Of a stretch of DNA of 64,000 nt, positions 12,795 through 24,600 are shown one piece after another (the stretch's first letter is position 1; each line of letters starts with the position of its first letter). Below the pieces are notes generated by a model. The model saw only the letters and a list, made by a program, of their open reading frames with translations, did no database searches and was not told the DNA's origin. The stretch comes from Planococcus citri (lineage: Eukaryota > Arthropoda > Insecta > Hemiptera > Pseudococcidae), in the NCBI RefSeq assembly GCF_950023065.1, contig NC_088679.1, positions 9,920,001 to 9,984,000 on the forward strand, given 5' to 3'. A program made the position numbers and the translations under genes.

Positions 12795-13038
12795 GATAGG
12801 ATTTAGCAGGTTTTGAAAGAAAATATTGCTTTAGTAGGTTTTGGAAACAGAGAAAAACGGCGCTCAGTAGGTTTTGACACAAAATGGTATTTTAAACTCA
12901 GTTTTTCAATGGCTTTTTGTAGGTTTTGGTCAAAAATATGTTAACCAATGGTTTCAGGAGGTCGAAAACTATCATAATCAGTTCAAACCCCATTTTTCAA
13001 AATTGTGGTCTTTAGCAGGTAATGAAATTCGACGGTTC
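12795..13038 (+). repeat. Right subterminal repeats and terminal repeat of the transposon
   Basis: Copies of the TTAGTAGGTTTTG word start at about 12802 (TTAGCAGGTTTTG), 12831 (TTAGTAGGTTTTGG), 12865 (CAGTAGGTTTTGACACAAAA) and 12917 (TTGTAGGTTTTGG). A last relative (TTTAGCAGGTAATG) lies inside the terminal repeat at 13011. Most copies on both sides of the gene face the same way rather than being mirrored. Confidence 0.65.
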
Positions 13039-13039
13039 A

Positions 13040-14773
13040 AGGTGGATAAGTATGGCGAATTTGCCCCCGAGAGCTTCAGGGTTGATATTTGCATGGAAGG
13101 TGGGTACCCTTGAGCACCTTCCGTCACGAAAGTTTCAGACCCCTAGACCCCCCCGTTTTTGAGAAACCCCCCCCCTTTTATGAAATTACAATAGAAATTT
13201 TTTTCTCAGCCCCATGTGAACCGATTTTTTCGATTTTTTGTTATGTTGTAAATATCCATAAGAGGTATCCCCACAAAAATTTTCACCCCCCTCCCCCCAT
13301 ATTTACCCCCCAAAATGACGTTTTTTTAGCTTTATTTGCCCGTTTTAGCAATGATCATGATTCTGCACAAAAATGGGAATAGCATTTTTAAATGTGTTTT
13401 CGACCCCTACAAGACATATATTTTTTTCAAAAAAAAATTTTTGGTGGGTCGTGGTCAAAAATTGAAAAAACCAACAGAGGGGGTAAAAATGAATTCTGGT
13501 GTAAATTATTGTTTTTGGTAAATGAGGTGTCGTTTCCATATGAATCGAACCCCCTGAACACGAATATGACGTCCAATTTAATGCTACCCTCAACCACACC
13601 CCTTCAGTGCCTCTGCCCCCACTTCAATTTATACTATTTTTAAAGTTTTGATATTTTCATAATGTTGGTGTCGTTTTCATATGAATCAAACCCTCCGAAG
13701 ACGAATATGACATCCAATTTTACTCTACCCTCATTCACACTCCTACAGTGCCTCTTCCCCCACCTAAACAATAAAATTTTTAGCTAACTCCGATCAATCC
13801 TCGACCAATAATTACTTCAAATCAAATCAATTACTATTAAAGGTATATGTTTCACGAAGGTTGAAAACTCAACGACATCGCAATGGTCAAACTTTAACAT
13901 TTTCGAGTAGCTGGCTGTAGCCTGGAAGGGAATAGATGCGGGTAGACCTAAATTTGACTTCATATTCATGTTAGGGGTGTTTGATTTACATGAAAACGAC
14001 ACCAATATTATTATGTAGCTCAATTTTTAATATAATAGTAAAAATTGAGGTGGGGGCAGAGGCACTGGAGGGGTGTGGTTGAGGGTAGAGTTAAATTGGA
14101 CGTCATATTCGTGTTCGGAGTGCTTGATTCATATGAGAACGACACCAATATTATTATATAGCTCAATTTTTAATATAATAGTAAAAATTGAGGTGGGGGC
14201 AGAGGCACTGGAGGGGTGTGGTTGAGGGTAGCATTAAATTGGACGTCATATTCGTGTTCGGCGGGTTCGATTCATATGGAAACGACACCTCATTTACCAA
14301 AAACAATAATTTACACCAGAATTCATTTTTACCCCCTCTGTTAGTTTTTTCAATTTTTGACCACGACCCACCAAAAATTTTTTTTTGAAAAAAATATATG
14401 TTTTGTAGGGGTCGAAAACACATTTAAAAATGCTATTCCCATTTTTGTGCAGAATCATGATCATAGCTAAAACGGGCAAATAAAGCTAAAAAACGTCATT
14501 TTGGGGGGTAAATATGGGGGGAGGGGGGTGAAAATTTTTTGTGGGGATACCTCTTATGGATATTTACAACATAACAAAAAATCGAAAAAATCGGTTCACA
14601 TGGGGCTGAGAAAAAAATTTCTATTGTAATTTCATAAAGGGGGGGGTTTCTCAAAAACGGGGGGGTCTAGGGGTCTGAAACTTTCGTGACGGAAGGTGCT
14701 CAAGGGTACCCACCTTCCATGCAGATATCAACCCTGAAGCTCTCGGGGGCAAATTCGCCATACTTATCCACCT
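13040..14773. mobile_element. 1.73-kb foldback element with highly similar arms
   Basis: The left arm (13040 to about 13645) is repeated inverted at about 14170-14773. By eye the arms differ at only about ten positions plus small indels in C or A runs, so identity is about 98 %. Each arm has runs of C or G and no convincing coding content. Identical short frames on the two strands are only mirror images. The loop and inner arms carry diverged units of about 143 bases (ATTGAGGTGGGGGCAGAGGC at 14044 and 14187, with inverted relatives at about 13600 and 13755). High arm identity points to a recent origin or gene conversion between arms. Confidence 0.85.
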
Positions 14774-14830
14774 ATAGCCTTTAAAAATTATTTTAAAAAT
14801 TAGAAAAAATTGAAAATTTACTTACTTTTA

Positions 14831-15450
14831 CTTTAAAGGAGAGAAGCACGGCAGTTCAAATAGAATTGGCAATAGTTTCTGGGTCATCAGATAGAATGTC
14901 TAATAATTTATCAGTAATTGGTAACTTTTTTTTTTCAAATTCCGCAATCCCTGCCACATTGGGCATCCATCAGCGTTTTTCACTAAATCACCAATTCCGG
15001 CTGAGAGCGCCCAACGACGACACCGCTACCCTGCTGTTTGTCTTTTCACATGGTGATTCTTCTAGCTGGAAGGTCAGACAGCTTGAATCTCTTCAGTCTG
15101 CGCATATCATTAGAGTTGTCCAAGAGCTGGATGGCACTGGGTTTGCAGTGGCTGTGTAGACTATGCTCATGCCATTCAGCGCGCCTGCAGATTTACTCGG
15201 AGATGTAGCTGATTCCCAGGCCCTTGTGGAGGTCAGCGTTTCATTCGTATCGGTATGCTCCGGTTGTTGTTTGTAGGATTATGTTCTGGCACCTTTGAAT
15301 TATCATGATGTTCAAATTTTGAGGCACAGCCCCAAAGCGCAATACTATGCAGCCAGATTAGCCTGACTATTGCCAGGTATAACAGGCGTTTGTTCACAAG
15401 ACTCAGCCTCGATTTTGGCCCCATGAGCCAGTACAGCTTCCTCATTTAAT
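14831..15450 (-). pseudogene. Jockey-like LINE remnant (C-terminal RT region)
   Basis: The minus-strand translation from 15445 gives MRKLYWLMGPKSRLSLVNKR, then LWGCASK. After frame breaks comes SAIQLLDNSNDMRRLKRFKL with SDLPARR near 15080-15140. These are the familiar end motifs of Jockey ORF2 proteins (LYWLLG-K-LS, IQLWG, LLDN---RRLKR---LDLP). The order is correct and the copy is 5'-truncated and frameshifted, so non-functional. It starts soon after the foldback's right edge. Confidence 0.75.
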
Positions 15451-16238
15451 CACTTTTTTTGTCATCGTCGTTGTCGTCGTCGTCAACACGTATTTATCCA
15501 ATCAGTGATTAGTATTTCAGATATAATCTAATCAGTGACTAGATATTTGAAATGCTAAGCAATATGCAAAAAAATTCGATTTAAGAAGCCATTAGCGGAT
15601 CGGTGATTGGATGATTGGAAGACAGTTTTAAATTTCAGTTTGAACAAGGGTCGGGAAGATTTGTTTTTTTTTTATTGTGCGATTCCCCACCAACTCATTT
15701 CTCTAAGTGCAACAATTGTTGTTAGGAACTCAATGGGTTGATAGTGATGTTATTTTTGTTTCATGATTTCAAAAAGTTGTTTTTTTCATGTAATTTTAAA
15801 ATTTTTCAATTTTTTCAAAGATTTGCTGAAAGAGATGTACATACGCTGATAAATTTATGTCTATTCAATGAAATAAATTATTGGATATTGTTTTTATTCT
15901 TGTAAAAACCGCAAAAACTCTCTTGTAATCAGCTGTGAGAGGAGGTAAATATAGTAAATTCTGGTGTTGAAAAGTATAAGTTGTACTGTATTCGGTTAGA
16001 TCAAAAGACCATAACTTTACCAATTGTTCATATTTACCTAAGGACCAGGCAGTAATTATTCACCAAGTTATATTATTCCCAAACTCACAATAGTAATAAA
16101 TCATGACACGACGCGTAACGTGCATAAGATTTTAATTAGAGGAAAATAATCGCATTAACCGGAGATTGACAATTTATCCAAAGATCACTTGTCGTGAATC
16201 ACGAGCATTCGTGTTACGTGACGAAAAAGTAATGATAG
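15451..16238. other. No gene recognised
   Basis: AT-rich, with a short CGTCGTCGT-type microsatellite near 15464-15484. Nothing else supported. Confidence 0.5.
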
Positions 16239-16240
16239 TA

Positions 16241-16773
16241 CAGTGGAGTCTCGATAACTCGAAGCTGAAGGGAGAAGGAATTGACTTCGAGTTATCGGAG
16301 TTTTTGAGTTATCGGAATTCGAGTTAAGAGGTCAATTTTGGTATATTTCGAGTAAGCAAAGTTTTGAATTAGATGAGCGTTTTTTTTTTACCAGAATGAA
16401 ATGGAAACATATTATACCATTATACCTATGTACGAGTAAAGTATGGAATGAGATTGTACAATAGGTACCATTGAGGATAACCGATATGTGAATGTGAAAG
16501 AGTTTTGTATCAATGAAATTTGAATTTACAAGTGTTTTCAACTAGAAATTCGAGTTATAGAGGCAAAACGTTGGCAACGTTCGACTTACAGAGGTTTTTT
16601 CTTGTCTTTTACAAAAATTTTACTTCGAGTTATCGGAGTTTTTGGACTTTTTACTTCGAGGTAAAGAAGTTAATTTTACATTGAGTCTTATGGAGAGTTG
16701 AAGGGAAACAGACTTTGCTTCGAGTTATCGGAGTTTTCGAGTTAACGGAGTTTGAGTTATCGAGACTCCACTG
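16241..16773. mobile_element. pogo/Tigger-like MITE with TA target duplication
   Basis: CAGTGGAGTCTCGATAACTC at 16241-16260 is exactly inverted at 16754-16773. The element is flanked by TA at 16239-16240 and 16774-16775. The CAGTGGA--CTCGATAACTC end and the TA target match non-autonomous pogo/Tigger-like (Tc1/mariner superfamily) elements of invertebrates. Internally, TTCGAGTTATCGGAGTTTT-like words recur in both orientations. No transposase remains. Confidence 0.85.
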
Positions 16774-16904
16774 TAAAACATATGGACTCTGTACACGAGT
16801 ACGTCATCCATTACCCAAAAGGGGAAAAGAGAGAAAACAGCTAGTTACACTAGCAGTGTGGCCATATTCCCGACTATAACACAGCGATTAGCTGATGGTT
16901 TGTT

Positions 16905-17105
16905 TCTTTTATCTGCAGTTTTTCATCCGATTGTGCTGGCTCCAGTTTAGTCTTGAGTCTAAATGCATACCAAGGTATTTAGTAGAGTTGGAGTAGGGCA
17001 CAATTGCATTGTTGATACTGATCGGCAGGTAGGGGTGGGTCTGTAGAGAGAAGTCAACGTGCACTGATTTCCCTCAATTTGCAGCTATTTTCCATGTCCT
17101 CATCC
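16905..17105 (-). pseudogene. LINE RT fragment (thumb region)
   Basis: Minus-strand translation contains RTWKIAANCGKSVHVDFSLQ, then INNAIVPYSNSTKYLGMHLD and SRLKWSQHN. The K---N--KS, STKYLG--LD and L-W--H motifs mark the segment after the RT palm in Jockey/I-type LINEs. It directly adjoins the next fragment in an order opposite to an intact LINE. Confidence 0.65.
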
Positions 17106-17498
17106 ACTCAGCAATTCTATAATTGGTAACTTGAATTTATTTTTGAATTCGCAACATTTCGGGCAGTCAATTAAAATGTGATGGATAGTGATTTGGATAG
17201 AATATAAAGTACAAAATGAAGGAGGTATTTTCTCTAGGAGATGGGCATGGGTAAGTTTTGAGTGTCCAGCAATATGCATTCTACACACAAATGTTTCCTC
17301 TTGACAGTTGATATGGTAGGAGGTGGACCAGAATTTGACTGAAGGTTTAATGGATCTGAGTTTGTTAGATGAGTTTATGCAATCCCAATTATTAAACCAT
17401 TCTGGGCATAAGTGGTTGTTCACAACAGCTTTGAAATCAGCACTATGGATGAGTGTTTGGTACTGGTTGAACTGAGGCTGCTTCTTTATCAAATCCAT
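17100..17498 (-). pseudogene. LINE C-terminal RNase H/Cys-His fragment
   Basis: An open 132-codon minus-strand stretch contains NKLRSIKPSVKFW, FVCRMHIAGHSKLTHAHLL, PPSFCTLYSIQITIHHILID and CPKC. The R-RIGHT-LTH-LL, C--C---T--HILI-CP arrangement is the tail of I/Jockey-type ORF2 proteins, after the RNase H domain. One Cys of the expected CxxC pair appears replaced (CTLY), consistent with decay. Being open across 132 codons suggests moderate age. Confidence 0.7.
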
Positions 17499-20400
17499 GC
17501 CATTGTACGAGTAATTTGGCCAAAAACAAGTGTTGGTTACCTAAAAATTTCAAATTTGTTTAAATTACCTATTTCAAAAAATGAACTCAAAAATTTCAAA
17601 AATAATTTTGTATCAAAAAAATGAATCAAAAATTTCAAAAATTGTTTTGTAAATATCCAGAAACTGTGAGATTTTATGTTTGATTTCTCTTATTCAGATG
17701 TCTTGAGAGTTTTTTTCTCTCTAGTAAAATTAGAATTTTTACTCCAGTTCCATGAAGTTCAGATGTTGAAAAATTATATGAAAAATGCAAATTTCATACA
17801 AAATGGTGTAAAAACGGGGGTTAAAAAAATGACTGAAAAATTTCTGAAACTTTATAAAATGCAGGTGCCAGATCAAAGTAAGTTGTGCACAAGGAAGATT
17901 TGAAATTCTGAATTTCCATTCGTTTATTAACTGGTGATGTGATTGGTTATAATTTGGCGATGAGAAGGCAGTTATCTAATATGTTTTGGTACATTTTAAT
18001 CAACGTTGGTGCAAAATAAAATTCAAATTCAAAATTCTAAGGCAAGCGGGTTGTGCTCCAAGAAGGATTTTATTACTTATTGATTCTAGTCTGGTGAGGA
18101 GCTGATAGTGATTCAATATTGATGCATTTCAGTCACAGGAGCATTATGGAATTGAAGTTTGAATTACAGGAGAGGCGGGTTGTGCGCCAGTAGGACATAG
18201 AACTATCTATATCGAGATAGTCATTATGAATTTTTTTAAAGGGTTATTTTTTGTTCATAAAATTTGGCAGCTTTTTTTGTTCAGTGACTTTAAAATGATT
18301 TAAATGACTTCATTGCTCAATTATCTGTTCGATAATGCAACAGTTATGGTTTCAAATTGTGTATAAATGCATATAAAAATACTTAAGTATCTGGTTAAAA
18401 AAACTTACCATACACTGAGATCTCTAACAAGGCGACGAAAATTGGCCAAGTAAATTTATCGCAGCTAGAAATAGGCCAAGTTAAGCTTAAAGCTTTGGGA
18501 AATCTACGCTGAAATAAATTTCTTCATTAAAAAACTTAATAATCTCGGCATTGTGCGTTTTAAATAGCAAAAGCCGGCCAACTGATGGAAAAAAGTGAAA
18601 GTAATTAGTTAAAAGAAAAAGTGCTTTGAATATGTCATTACCATTAGGTAATTTCCCTCTCACTCCCTGTCTCATTCTCATGTTCTCGCCTTTTTTTCTC
18701 TCTCTCTCCTTAGGGAATCGCAAAGAAAAAAAAACTGTTTACGTCGAATTAGGTCCTTTTTTTCACTACGATAAAAAAAAGCGAAGGTTTTTAAAACGAT
18801 ATAAAAACTAGGAAAAGAGAGAACATTGTTTTCAGGTTTTTTTCCTCTTCTCCTGATTTTCTTTCTCGTGTACTACGTTGGTTCAAACGATTAAACTTTT
18901 TACTAGGTATGTTAAATTAGCGGTAAAGAAATCGTATAAAAGAAAACAAAAAGATTGCTGGTTTTGAACGAAAAATGGCCACTATTTTAAATGCGTAGGT
19001 ATGCATTATGGTCGAGTACAAAGTCGACTAACAAAGCGAAATTCGACGATTTAAACGCACGTGCCGTGAGATTGGATTTAAAATGGGTCAGAAGTCCGAT
19101 AAGGTAGTGGATTTTTCCTGGGGCTATAGTTGGCGTTATAGGAGAGAAAATGGGAATACTATGATACAATGTACGATTAGGTGATTCGAAGAAAATAAGA
19201 TTATAGACTTTATGAAAGATTTTCTACTCGGAGTTGATGATTTTAATTTTTTTCAAAGCCCCGCTTCTTTTTTTTTTTTTGATAAATATCAAGGGGTGTG
19301 TTGCTGAAATGGACTGAAATTTGTACGAACAATTAATCTATACGAGTTATTAATTATTTTATCATCCAATACCTCATAAAATTTTTAATTTCTCTTCCTT
19401 TTTCTATAATAACAGCTCAAATCTGCAATTAATTTGATTAGATATGCGATGGAGGCTCACCTGTAAATGAGTACCTACTTAAGTTCATTCAAATCCAAAA
19501 TACTTATTATTAAGTTAATAAATATACAACAACGAACAGGGCGAAAAAAAGTACTACGAACGGAAGGTGGATTTAATTTGGCGAATAATCAAACACACGA
19601 ATGGCATACTAAAGTACAGGACGACGACGACTATACGAGTGAAAAGCCAGCAGCGAGGCTACACTTCGTTAAAAACACCTGTTACACATTTTTGGAATTT
19701 ACGGCTTACTATTTTTATGGGTAACGCGAGGTTATACACGTTCTAGTCCGCACCCTGCCGTCATCCATGGGCGTCGTTTAATTCTGGCTATATTCGCCGA
19801 TGACGAGAAATTATGTATTTTACGAGGCGGAATTTTCAGCCCATAAAAGCATATTAGTTTACGCGCGCTAAGACGAACACGGTTGCAAAAAAATTACGAA
19901 TTATGGAGTTTGGAATTTAAATCTGCGAACTGGCTAGCAGCAGCGGAGGTCTCCCTTTCGTTTAATTTCTTAAGCTGCCGCGTATCGCGCGTAATCTTTA
20001 ATTAATCTCGTTTTAAGGGTCATTTTTATGGTTCACTTTTACGGTGCAGTGCTAGAGAGTAAAACGTTGCCACTGGAGAGTGGGCGAGAGAGATGTGAAA
20101 TATGATTGATTTTGCCAGATGGTGGAGTCATTTTGGTGAAACGTGAGGTGAATACAGTGTTGTGCGTTTTTTTTTTACGCGAGTTGGGAAATTATTGTGA
20201 TCGAAAAGGGTTTGTAGTTAATTTTTGAAAACCGTGAAAAGTCGCTCGATTCGAAAGTTTTCAATTTTTGAAGGAATTATGCTCTGATTTAGGACATGAG
20301 ACACTTGAAGTTTACTGAGGAAAGGGATTTAAGTGCTTTCAAATTTTTTTTATCATTTTTGAGACGTTGCAGAATCTTTTTACAACTGAAAAAGTCAACG

Positions 20401-20711
20401 TGGTAACAAAATGTTCGAAAATGTTGAGTGAAGCACCGATTTTTGAAAGTTTTCGTAGTGTACAAAAAATATGGAACACATAAACGCCCTCGCATGGACC
20501 CCTACTCTAGTGAGGTCATATTTGTTCTCTGAGTTCTTGGTTTGTGGGTCGAAGAAGCTTACGCGATACCAAATTCAAAAAATTATTGAATTACTTACTC
20601 ATCATCATAAATATTTGTTATTGATTACTAACTCTGATGGTGACGCATGTGTGATTGATTACATAAAGAAATGTGATTTTTGAAACGCGAGTAGAGATTT
20701 TAACTCTTACA
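17499..20711. other. No gene recognised
   Basis: AT-rich left part. Two related phrases (GCGGGTTGTGCTCCA near 18046 and GCGGGTTGTGCGCCA near 18177) suggest a short local repeat. The stretch 19740-20060 is less AT-rich than its surroundings and could be a regulatory or ancient conserved sequence, but no motif supports that. Confidence 0.45.
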
Positions 20712-21696
20712 AGGTGTCCAGGGAGTGGTGGTACAAAGTTCAGATTTGGATACAACGTGGTATGACTAAGAAAAAAGGCTATGTGAAGATGTTGCCTATC
20801 TTCAAAATTGAAGGGGCAAAATACACGTTTTCAAAATCCAAGAGCCAAAATCCAATTCTGACCATGGGGTCGGTAGTGCTTTGAAAAATGAACAAATAAA
20901 ATAAATCACGTATCATGACTTTTTGCCTAACTTCCAAATTTAAGGGGCTACAAATGATTTTCAATTTCAAAAAATCACGATGAAAAAAATAAATGCAGAA
21001 CATGAATAGGTACTATGTCAAAAAATAAACAGATTTTGTTATGATCATTTTTTTTCTTACTCTAAAATTTAAAAAGTTTTTGAAGCTGGTAAATTGTAAA
21101 TTTATTGAATATTTTTACCAAATCGAAAATTGTTGAGCTTCAGAATTATTTTTAAATTTTAGAGTAAGAGAAAAAAAGATCAGAACAAAATTTGTTTATT
21201 TTTCGAAATTGGTAGTAAGTTTTTTGCATTTATTTTTTTCATCGCGATTTTTTGAAATTAAAAATCATTTGTAGCTCCGTCAATTTGCAAGTTGGGCAAA
21301 AAGTGATAATGGGTAATTTTGTTCATTTTTCATTGTATTACCGACCCCCATGGTCAAAATTGAATTCTAGCTCTTGGATTTTGTTATACTAAGACGAAGA
21401 GATGTTGAGATAGGTACTATCTCAACTTATAAATTTATTTATTTTGATACACGCGAACAATTTTCGTAAAAACAGGATTATAAATAGATTCTATAGAATA
21501 CAGGATTAACCATGTATTTGTGAGTTGGCGGCGCGAAGTATTAAGAGTAGGAATCTACGTCAACAGATTTTGAAAACGTATTTTGTCCCTTCAATTCTCA
21601 AAATAGGCAACTTGTTCATCTTACGTTTTCTTTTTCACTCGTATACCCTGTTTATATCTAAATCTGAAGTTTGTACTATCACTCCCCGGACACCCT
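20712..21696. mobile_element. 0.98-kb foldback with GGTGTCC termini
   Basis: The left end (AGGTGTCCAGGGAGTGGTGG) is mirrored by a right end reading inward AGGGTGTCCGGGGAGTGATA. The two arms stay recognisably complementary to a centre near 21105-21115, with arms more diverged than in the 13-kb foldback. Inner landmarks are CTTACTCTAAAATTT (left) and AAATTTTAGAGTAAG (right). No coding content. Target duplication not resolved. Confidence 0.75.
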
Positions 21697-24600
21697 AGTT
21701 TTCAAACTTTTCCGGATGTTGAAGACACCGAAACGCCAAATCATAATTAAAGATTCTACTTGAATTTTTGGGTCAACAAAATTTTGAAATCATACAAACA
21801 AATTATGAGTTGTTGGAGTTGATTTTTTGTTTCCAGGCTACGTAGAAAAAGTGCTCATCAACTCGTTGATAACAACTTGCCTTCTACACCAAATTTTCAA
21901 AAAAAAAATTAAAAAAATATGGTGTAAATCTTGAAATGAATATCTGAATATCTGCCAGTCTAATATAATCACGCCATCTAATTTTCTTCGAATTAATTGT
22001 ACCTAACAATTGTCTAACCGTTTTGGGGCCACCGGCAAATGTTCATTTTTCCCAAAAACATATACTTAGGTAAAAAGAATTGTCCCGGAAAGAGCTGTGA
22101 TTTACTTTGGCTAGGTACTGAAAATTTAATTCTGTTGTATCGTTTGTTGTTTGTTCGACGGAGTTAAGAGTCACGTAGAACTAGTGAATTATTGTAAATT
22201 AAAGATGGGATCGATGGGTAAAAAAGTTACTTGAAAAAACTTATAAGTAAAAAAAATCCAAAAGAACCTACTCGTACTTGTGAAGCAAATCACTTCAGAC
22301 TTTCTCAATCACATAAAGTCGATCCCTCGAGTCAACTGTGAGCATTTCAAGTCGACCTAGAGGCTGGAGCACAAAGTTCAGAAAAAGCGAAGTTTATTAT
22401 GCCCCTTGAAGAAATAATTTACCCAAATGGATGCATTTGAGAAGAGCAAATTCAAGTCAATTTTTACTGGAAGCCTTAGATGGGCTCAAAAATGATTCGC
22501 AATTTGGTGCCTAATTATAATCAATTATTTTATTTTCCAAAATTTCTAATGTGATCTACGGGAATGCTTATTTGAATAAAAATTAGGTACACTTCAAAAA
22601 CAAAATTATGTATGTACTTGGGTAATTCTCAAAAAAAAGGTCAATTTTGATAATTATGCATAATTTTGAAACACAAAAATAATTTTTTTTTATTTTCAAA
22701 TAGAAACAAATTTGAAAATAAAAAATCAAATCAAAATTGAAACTAAATATTTTCAACTTAGAATGAACGTTAAAATAAAAACTGAAATTACTTACTTGAT
22801 TTGAAATCGATTTCAAATGTATTCTACTCGTATTTCGATCAGGAACAGGAACTCTCCGATTTGAACGAAACCAAACTAGTTGAAAAGAGCATGTCCTAAT
22901 ACTTTTGTAATCAAAATTAGAAGTCCTCAAGTTCATTTTTTAGATTTTTGGTAATTTTTTTAAAATTTGAAAAATTCAAGGAAGCTGTTTTATGGGCGAT
23001 TTTCAAACTTCTTCATAAAATACATACATTCCAATAAATTTTCATGAGCAAAGTGAACTGATACGATTGATCGCTTCAATTTAACTCTCATACATCAACA
23101 ATTGCTTACCTTGGACCATTTTGGAGTCTCCAGCGATTTTTTTCAATTTTCTCTAGAAATTCTAACATACTCGCTGAAAGGTCCAAAAATGAACTTTGAG
23201 ACCTATAACATTGATCGATGCTTATTAGGCACAATTTTATCAGGGGTCAAGTATCTAAACGAAAAAACAACTCATGATAACCACCTGAAACGATAAAGAC
23301 GGTGCTCAATAGACACCGACCACATTTTTATGCTCTAAAATTCATTTTCATTCCTTCCTGAGCGATTTGAAATTTCTAGAGAAATTTGAAAACTTGCTGG
23401 AGGCTTCAAAAAGTTCAAATTGAGATTGTTTTCGAGTCCGGCGATTGTGTAGACGCACCAGACGATATCTTGTCAAAAAAAAATCAGCTCGTTATGCTCC
23501 ATCTTTGAATTTTTTATTTTTTCACTTTTTCTGGAATTTACAGAATTGTTCAAAAATTCACTTTATTGAGCTCAAACTCGTGGAATTTTACGTTAACAAC
23601 CTAAAATGGCCGAGAAGGTAGCTGAGATAAAAAAAAAAAAAAAAACTCACATGTTGACCAGAGAATTTGTATCAGCTTTGGTAAAGGATATCACTCGAAT
23701 GGCCATGGGAAACCAGTCTGCCTGGATTAAAAAATATAATAGAAAACATCGTTTTTTATGCCTCTCGAAATGGAAATCTTCAAAAGCTTTTGTCCTCACT
23801 TTGCTCAAACCTGTTTTCTTTTCTTTTTCAAAATTCAACTTCGTAAGAAAAACATCATTCAAAGTCTGAAATGTTAAAAGCCGAGAAATAAACTTCTCGC
23901 GTAAAAACATTGTTTTTTATGCATCTCGAAGTGAAAATTTGATATGTTCATTTCGCCTTTCCACATAGTGATTTGAAGTGTCTGGAGAAAAGTGATAAAT
24001 CGCTGGAGGCTTCAGAAAAATACTCAAAACTAAGTATTACCTAGTTGTTGATGGGTGGGAGTAAAATTGAAGGAATTATTCACACTGGTTCGTTTTGCTC
24101 AAAAACTCCAAATCTCAAGAAAAAGTTGAAAAATCACCTTCGAAACTGGGTTTTTAACAGTTTTTTCAAAATTTCCCAGCAATTCGAAAATGTACTATTG
24201 GGACTTGAAATTTTGGTAACATAGATTTCAGGTCATGCTCAATTGCTCATTCAATCGAGCTTGATTTTTTTTTTTCAAATGGGGTAATACCACCTCAAAA
24301 GGTTACCTTACTAGAAATAAAATAATTGGAAATTTAATTACTTAAATCGTGAAAATTAATTTCAAAACTAGAAGTAAGTAGAATCAAAATTGAAATTGAT
24401 TTAGAAATTAAAAATAAAATTTACATTACAAATAAATCAATGAATGAGAATAGAAATGAAAATTAATTTTAAAAATAATATCTATAAAATTAAAATTAAG
24501 TACCATAAGTTACTTTGAAATAAACTTACCTACCTTAATTAAAAAAAAGAGAATTTGCAATAGAATGAATTTTGAAAATTGAATGGACTAATTGCAATTG

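Larger units (their letters stand above)
10045..13038 (-). mobile_element. DNA transposon with DUF7869-like transposase candidate
   Basis: A 3.0-kb unit bounded by diverged inverted repeats. Positions 10045-10077 (starting GAACCATCGAATTTC) and the reverse complement of 13006-13038 (starting GAACCGTCGAATTTC) agree at about 27 of 33 positions. Between them lie an intact three-exon gene and clusters of the word TTAGTAGGTTTTG near both ends, an arrangement expected of transposase-binding sites. No clean target duplication was found. A longer version of the element, ending at the matching AAAGGCTATAGG (10034) and CCTATAGCCTTT (14782), is possible and would include the adjoining foldback. The superfamily is not assigned. 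Confidence 0.65.

Noticed and set aside
13392..13643. Open frame repeated almost identically on the other strand at 14163-14423, looking like a duplicated gene
   Set aside because: The two are mirror images produced by the palindrome arms. Composition is dominated by C/G and A/T runs and no protein motif is present.
22583..22936. 117-codon minus-strand open frame
   Set aside because: AT-driven Phe/Lys/Ile-rich translation without any motif.
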